Source of the DNA: a bacterium
GTDB lineage: Bacteria; CBDUZB01; JAGLHV01
DNA: 9,344 nt
Assembly: GCA_023132075.1 (NCBI GenBank)
Contig: JAGLYT010000041.1
Span: 1-9,344, forward strand
Direction: 5' to 3'
Shown here piece after piece: positions 5,378-9,344 of the stretch. Both the position numbers and the translations under genes were made by a program. The stretch's first letter is position 1. Each line of letters begins with the position of its first letter. Below the pieces are notes generated by a model. The model saw only the letters and a list, made by a program, of their open reading frames with translations, made no database searches and was not told the origin of the DNA.

Positions 5378-6685
5378 TTACAATAATGCCGCAGCTAAAG
5401 CGGCTAATTCACTTCTTTCGCTCTTAACAAAGGTTACATTTCCGAATAATTCCTGCCCTTTGAATCTCTCTACAACATAGGTCAAACCATTGCTGGCAAT
5501 ATCAAGGTAGGGATTATCTATCTGATAGGGATCTCCGGTTAATATTACCTTGGTATCTTTTCCTGCCCGGCTAACAATGGTCTTCATTTCTAAGGGGGTT
5601 AAATTTTGAGCATCATCAATAATGATATATTGCTGAGGCAACGTTCTCCCCCGCAAATAAGTTAATGCTTCTATCTCAATTTTTCCTGTATCAAAAAGAT
5701 ATTGACTACTTTTTTTAACCCCGGAAGGATTATTCCTTTCAAAAAGAAAATCCAAATTATCGTTTATTGCTCCCATCCATTCCTGTAATTTTTCCTCTTT
5801 TGTACCCGGTAAAAAACCCAGGTCTTTACCCATGGGAATAATCGGCCGGCAAATAAGCAGCCGGCGGTAACTTTGTTCATCTATTGTTTTCTGCAACCCG
5901 CAGGCAATGGAAAGCAATGTTTTTCCCGAACCGGCAACCCCCACCAGGGTCACTAATTTGATCTCCTCACTTAACAGCAACTCCAGAGCAAATCTCTGTT
6001 CCTTATTCAACGGTTTTATTCCCCAGGGAACTGTTTTCTGATGAGAAAGCGACACAAAAGAATCGCTCTTTTGCTCATACTTTAAAAGTGCTGAATGGGA
6101 ATCATTCTGGTCATCTTTAAGGATAACAAATTCATTAGGAGAAAACTTGCCTAATTTATCTGCTTTAATTTTCTTATCTTTAAAAAATTTATCAATTACT
6201 TCTTTTTTGACTTTAATCGTTCTATACCCGGAATACAAGGTTTCCACATCAACTTTTTCTTTTTCGTAATTTTGAACGGTCAGGCCTACTGCTTCCGCCC
6301 TTATTCTCAAATTTATATCCTTGGTAATAAAAACGATATTTTCCCCTTTTTCCTGCAAAGCTATGGCTGTATGAAGAATACGGGTATCAGGGGAAAAATT
6401 TTTTGATTTGTAAGACATTTTCTCTCCGGAAGGATCAATTTCGACTTTAAAAACACCTCCCTCTTTCAACGGCACCCCTTCATTTAATTTTCCATTAACA
6501 CGTAATTCATCTATTTTATGTGCAATCATTCGGGCATTTCTTCCCCTTTCATCAGGAGACCTTTTTAATTTATCCAGCTCCTCAATTACTGCTATGGGAA
6601 CGGTAACCTTATTATCCGCAAAATTATGTATACAATCAATATCGTGAATTAAAACATTTGTATCCAGAACAAAATTTTTTATCAT
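5378..6685 (-). CDS. PIN-PhoH fusion protein (PhoH2/YlaK type): PIN endoribonuclease with PhoH ATPase
   Basis: This is a 435-residue cytoplasmic protein that joins a PIN RNase to a PhoH helicase-like ATPase, thought to unwind and cut RNA. The PIN domain (1-145) shows the acidic metal ligands D8 in LDTNVL, E36 in EELD, D100 in SPDTRIL and D123 in TKDINLR. A linker region (about 150-215) leads to the PhoH ATPase with Walker A GVAGSGKT (249-256), Walker B IIIDDAQN (354-361), LTGDPYQID and the family ending KSERSELAALAAALL. Walker B reads DDAQ rather than the usual DEAQ, a conservative change. Length and order are normal for the family. ATG 6685 has TAAGGAGA upstream at about 5-nt spacing. An 86-nt gap with a promoter candidate separates it from hydE, so it is probably its own unit. 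No antitoxin-like gene lies upstream, unlike in some PhoH2 loci of actinobacteria. Confidence 0.94.
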   Translation of the reverse strand: MIKNFVLDTNVLIHDIDCIHNFADNKVTVPIAVIEELDKLKRSPDERGRNARMIAHKIDELRVNGKLNEGVPLKEGGVFKVEIDPSGEKMSYKSKNFSPDTRILHTAIALQEKGENIVFITKDINLRIRAEAVGLTVQNYEKEKVDVETLYSGYRTIKVKKEVIDKFFKDKKIKADKLGKFSPNEFVILKDDQNDSHSALLKYEQKSDSFVSLSHQKTVPWGIKPLNKEQRFALELLLSEEIKLVTLVGVAGSGKTLLSIACGLQKTIDEQSYRRLLICRPIIPMGKDLGFLPGTKEEKLQEWMGAINDNLDFLFERNNPSGVKKSSQYLFDTGKIEIEALTYLRGRTLPQQYIIIDDAQNLTPLEMKTIVSRAGKDTKVILTGDPYQIDNPYLDIASNGLTYVVERFKGQELFGNVTFVKSERSELAALAAALL

Positions 6686-6727
6686 TATTTTCTCCTTATT
6701 TTGTGATTTTTTTAAAATCTTTTTTTA

Positions 6728-6756
6728 ATTTTACTTTATATCTATTCTTAAGGCAA
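6728..6756 (-). promoter_or_regulatory. Promoter candidate for the PIN-PhoH gene
   Basis: On the minus strand TTGCCT (6756-6751) is followed after 17 nt by TAAAAT (6733-6728), 4/6 and 5/6 matches to the sigma-70 consensus. It lies in the 86-nt gap after hydE. The leader would also carry a small AT hairpin (GATTTT-AAA-AAAATC). Its -35 resembles that of the hrb promoter candidate (TTGCCC). Confidence 0.4.
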
Positions 6757-6771
6757 GAAAAAAATAATTAT

Positions 6772-7743
6772 CTATTTCAAAGCATCTCCTCTATTTAAGC
6801 AAATTTTTCTTTTCGCCTGTAAAATTATTTTTTTTGCATTGGTTAATGTGACTTTCACTTTATGATCATAAATTTTATATTTTTTCCTATAATTTCCCGG
6901 GGTAAAATCGGGCATAATCACATTACACCCTGCCCTTAGTCCTAATACCTGCCCTCTTCGTGGATTAATTGTAGCTAAAGCCGTTGTTACCGGAAGGTAA
7001 GTCTTTTTAGTTAAAATACGGGCTAATGCCAGCACTTTCAAGGTTAATTTTAATTTTCCCTGAGGAAAATTTTTTAACGGGGTTTCTCCCTGAGGAATAA
7101 AAGGCCCTATTCCTGCCATAGCAAAATGTGATTTTTTTAAAAATAAAATATCCCTAACCAAATCATCCGGTGTCTGTCCGGGCAAGCCGACAATACATCC
7201 CGCCCCCACCTGAAAACCCACCTTCTTTAAATAATCCAAAATTTTCAATCTGACAGATAAACTTTGTCCCGGATGTAACCGCTGATAAAGTTCAGCATTC
7301 ATCGTCTCTGTCTTGAGCAGGTATCTGTCCGCACCATAATCTCTAAATACTTTATACTCTTTTAAGGGCCTTTCCCCGATAGATAAGGTAATGGCAACGT
7401 TAGGGTATTTTTTCTTAATCTTACCAATAATCCCGCCAATCATTTCCCGCGTATAATAAAAATCATCCCCTGATTGCAAAACTATTGTCTTTATTCCTTT
7501 TTCTATTATTTTAAACGCACACTCTATTATTTCCTCCGTCTGCATTCGATAACGTTTTATTTTTTTATTGTCTCTTCTTAACCCACAGTATAAACAATTA
7601 CGCACACAAACATTAGAAAACTCAATAATCCCCCGGACAAAAACATCTTCCCCGCAATATAACTTTCTTGTTTTATCCGCTTCGCTTAAGAGGGGAGATA
7701 TTTCATTACTTTTAAGATATTCCAGAATTTCTTTTTTATTCAT
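6772..7743 (-). CDS. hydE: [FeFe]-hydrogenase H-cluster radical SAM maturase HydE
   Basis: HydE is a radical S-adenosylmethionine enzyme that works on the HydG-derived Fe(CO)2CN-cysteine complex on the way to the diiron subcluster of [FeFe]-hydrogenase. The 323-residue protein starts with the family signature FVRGIIEFSNVCVRNCLYC, whose CX3CX2C (Cys46, 50, 53) binds the SAM-cleaving 4Fe-4S cluster. It continues through QSGDD (91-95, usually QSGED), RYLLKTET (140-147), GLPGQT (186-191), GIGPFIP (211-217), PVTTAL (251-256) and MPDFTPGNYR (277-286). Length is slightly short for the family (about 340-350), and the optional second cluster of some HydE proteins is not evident. ATG 7743 overlaps the epimerase stop as ATGA and has no Shine-Dalgarno of its own, which implies translational coupling. 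The partner hydG lies two genes upstream. PylB-type methylornithine synthase is a related alternative but fits the context less well. Confidence 0.92.
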   Translation of the reverse strand: MNKKEILEYLKSNEISPLLSEADKTRKLYCGEDVFVRGIIEFSNVCVRNCLYCGLRRDNKKIKRYRMQTEEIIECAFKIIEKGIKTIVLQSGDDFYYTREMIGGIIGKIKKKYPNVAITLSIGERPLKEYKVFRDYGADRYLLKTETMNAELYQRLHPGQSLSVRLKILDYLKKVGFQVGAGCIVGLPGQTPDDLVRDILFLKKSHFAMAGIGPFIPQGETPLKNFPQGKLKLTLKVLALARILTKKTYLPVTTALATINPRRGQVLGLRAGCNVIMPDFTPGNYRKKYKIYDHKVKVTLTNAKKIILQAKRKICLNRGDALK

Positions 7744-8666
7744 TTTATAAAATACCGTACACTTTGCTCAAAACCGGACTTTGCCGGACAAGGAGGATTA
7801 AAATTTAAAGACTTAATTTTTTCTATACTATATATTCTATCTTTAAGAAAAAATTTTATCCCCCTGCGCAAAAAAGGAATTCTTAAAAATACCGGCTTTA
7901 GAACCGCAGGAACATTCCAGGCTGGAGAGACTCCGGCTACATTAGTTATCGTATCAAAGATTTCTTTAACACTCAAAACCTCATTGTCCGCTATAAAAAA
8001 AGTATCTTTTAAAAACTCCTCTTTTTTAACAGAATAAAGCATCAGCTCTATTACGTTTTTCATGTAAACCAAATGTAATTTTCTTTTTCCTTCATCAACT
8101 AAAGGCAACAACTTATATTCCAATAAAAAACAAAGAAGTTTTAATAAGTGAGGCTCTTCCTCTCCGTAAATCATACAGGGCCTTATGATTACAGTCCTCA
8201 ACCCGTTTCGGCGAAATTCCAATACTTTTTTTTCCGCTTCTATTTTTGATTGGCCGTAAGGACCCGTTGCATTATAAGGTAAATCTTCGGTTAAAGGAAT
8301 TTGCTTATTCCCGCTTACTACCGCTATGGAACTGAGATAAACCATCCTTTCTACTTTTAACTGCCGGGATAACTCGCATATATTTTCCGTACCTAAAACA
8401 TTCATCTCCCTTAACAATATTTTTTTATTGCCCACATATCCGGCACAGTGAAAAACAACATCTATTTTTTCTTTTTTTATTTTTTCTAAAGTCTCCTTCC
8501 GGATAATGTCAGCATAAATCAATTTCACCCCGAAAGGCTTCAATCTAGCGGCTTTCTTTTCATTCCTTACCAGACAAAAGATATTTTCATATCCTTTACG
8601 CTGAGCCAATTCCTGCACTAAATTTCTACCGATAAACCCGGTAGCTCCGGTAACCAAAACATTCAT
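7740..8666 (-). CDS. NAD(P)-dependent epimerase/dehydratase (extended SDR) between hydG and hydE
   Basis: This is a 308-residue extended short-chain dehydrogenase/reductase, probably acting on a nucleotide sugar or another hydroxyl/keto substrate. The N-terminal Rossmann fold has GATGFIG (7-13). The active site is YGQSK (Y137, K141) with serines at 112-113 in YLSSIAVVSG, and RPCMIYG (162-168) follows. The C-terminal substrate domain ends in a rather basic tail. The exact substrate cannot be read from the sequence. I chose ATG 8666 because AGGTGG lies 5 nt upstream (8677-8672). The longer in-frame GTG at 8675 sits inside that Shine-Dalgarno. It follows the hydG stop by 19 nt and overlaps hydE by 4 nt, so it is firmly inside the maturase operon. 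A role in hydrogenase maturation is not known for this family. It could belong to an envelope-sugar pathway that merely shares the operon. Confidence 0.9.
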   Translation of the reverse strand: MNVLVTGATGFIGRNLVQELAQRKGYENIFCLVRNEKKAARLKPFGVKLIYADIIRKETLEKIKKEKIDVVFHCAGYVGNKKILLREMNVLGTENICELSRQLKVERMVYLSSIAVVSGNKQIPLTEDLPYNATGPYGQSKIEAEKKVLEFRRNGLRTVIIRPCMIYGEEEPHLLKLLCFLLEYKLLPLVDEGKRKLHLVYMKNVIELMLYSVKKEEFLKDTFFIADNEVLSVKEIFDTITNVAGVSPAWNVPAVLKPVFLRIPFLRRGIKFFLKDRIYSIEKIKSLNFNPPCPAKSGFEQSVRYFIK

Positions 8667-8670
8667 ATTT

Positions 8671-8677
8671 CCCACCT
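8671..8677 (-). promoter_or_regulatory. Ribosome binding site that decides the epimerase start
   Basis: Minus-strand AGGTGGG lies 4-5 nt before ATG 8666 and includes the alternative GTG 8675. This favours ATG 8666, which also starts exactly at the Rossmann strand MNVLVTGATG. Confidence 0.7.
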
Positions 8678-8685
8678 AATTTTTA

Positions 8686-9344
8686 TTAAAGATAAAGGTC
8701 CCTTTCTCCTTTTTTAATCTTTTCGTAATACTCCATAAGCTTAGGATAAAAAGTCGGTATCACTTGCTTAATTTCTTCTATCTCTTTATTAATAATTGCC
8801 TCACCGGCAATTTTGGTTTCCTCGCCGGCAAAATCGTCAAGCCACTCCCGAAAAGTAAGAACGGCATTTAATTTGCAGAATTTTCCTTCTTCACCTGTTC
8901 TTAAAAGTTTCATAATCTTATCCCCTGTTCTTCCGCATCTATATCCGGCAGTACAAAAGGAAGTAATGTACCCTCTTTCGGCTAACTCTCTGATTACCTC
9001 ATCAAGACTCCTGGTATCCCCTAAAAAAAACTGCTGTCTTTCTCCTTCCTGTGTAGCATAGCGGTCACTATATGCACCAATTCCGATACGGGTAGACGCA
9101 TCCGTCTGAGTACATCCTAAATCCAGCACTTCCCGTCTTACCTGGGCAGATTCCCGGGCAGTAAGAATCATTCCGGTATAAGGTACTGCCAATCTGATTA
9201 CCGTAATTAACTTTTTAAAATCGTCATCACTTACCTTATGTCCCGCCTGTTGATTAAAGGGAGTATTAGACGCCGGCTCCAGCCGGGGAAAAGAAATGGT
9301 ATGCGGTCCTACCCCAAACTTCTTTTCTAATTCCCGGGCATGAT
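8686..9344 (-). CDS. hydG: [FeFe]-hydrogenase maturase HydG, C-terminal part (5' end outside the window)
   Basis: HydG is a radical SAM tyrosine lyase that cuts tyrosine to p-cresol and dehydroglycine and turns the latter into CO and cyanide on a second iron-sulfur cluster. The open frame runs without a stop to the window edge, giving 218 C-terminal residues of an expected 450-480. TTG 9192 is not a real start, because upstream codons in the same frame continue the family sequence (KKFGVGPHTISFPRLEPA, then a VSDDDFKKL motif). Family signatures include RLAVPYTGMILTARES, LGDTRSLDEVIREL, NAVLTFREWLDDF and the ending GERDLYL. The auxiliary-cluster motif is altered. Classical HydG has CX2CX22C in a CTACYR context, whereas here the text is CTAGYRC, with the first and last cysteines at the usual spacing and the middle one moved three residues on. 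The region near CTQTDASTRIGIGAYSD also departs from the usual SQISAGSRT form. This may be a distinct HydG subgroup. Confidence 0.93.
   Translation of the reverse strand, partial: HARELEKKFGVGPHTISFPRLEPASNTPFNQQAGHKVSDDDFKKLITVIRLAVPYTGMILTARESAQVRREVLDLGCTQTDASTRIGIGAYSDRYATQEGERQQFFLGDTRSLDEVIRELAERGYITSFCTAGYRCGRTGDKIMKLLRTGEEGKFCKLNAVLTFREWLDDFAGEETKIAGEAIINKEIEEIKQVIPTFYPKLMEYYEKIKKGERDLYL

Noticed and set aside
8813-9061. 82-codon plus-strand open frame opposite hydG
   Set aside because: It is antisense to conserved HydG sequence and has no features of a real protein.
8686-9192. A short stand-alone 168-residue HydG-like protein starting at TTG 9192
   Set aside because: The same frame stays open to the window edge and its upstream codons match HydG, so this is the tail of a longer gene, not a truncated one.

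Overview
The window is an AT-rich stretch of bacterial DNA, almost all coded on the minus strand. It has the look of a strictly anaerobic, double-membrane bacterium from a poorly characterised lineage. The evidence is HydG and HydE ([FeFe]-hydrogenase cofactor maturases), a flavin reductase-rubredoxin fusion of the kind found in anaerobes, and a large exported beta-propeller protein with a FlgD/CHU-type C-terminal domain. Such a mix is common in candidate phyla such as Omnitrophota, but the sequence alone does not fix the taxonomy and that placement is a guess.

Right to left (direction of transcription), 9344-6772 holds a compact cluster: the C-terminal half of hydG (cut by the window edge), an extended short-chain dehydrogenase/epimerase gene, and hydE, which overlaps the epimerase stop codon by 4 nt (ATGA). 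HydG and HydE build the CO/CN and azadithiolate parts of the hydrogenase H-cluster. The epimerase is an unexpected third member, and the HydG fragment has an altered auxiliary-cluster cysteine motif. After an 86-nt gap with its own promoter-like sequence comes a PIN-PhoH RNase/ATPase gene (6685-5378).

The only plus-strand gene (4712-5335) encodes a His- and Cys-rich polytopic membrane protein of unknown function. It is convergent with the PIN-PhoH gene and divergent from the next minus-strand pair. The 282-nt divergent intergenic region (4430-4711) holds back-to-back promoter candidates, two perfect palindromes placed like operators for the plus-strand gene, and a GC-rich REP-like hairpin.

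From 4429 down to 1992 lie a flavin reductase-rubredoxin fusion (Hrb type) and, 23 nt later, a complete PTS enzyme I (ptsI). They probably form one operon, although their functions have no obvious link and no HPr or EII gene is visible. The fusion gene has a very strong internal Shine-Dalgarno and ATG exactly at the rubredoxin domain, so it may also yield a free rubredoxin. Last, from its own promoter, comes a secreted protein (1871-90) made of exactly seven 53-residue beta-propeller repeats, an Ig/IPT-like domain and a FlgD-like C-terminal domain. No RNA genes, CRISPR arrays, insertion sequences or origins were seen.
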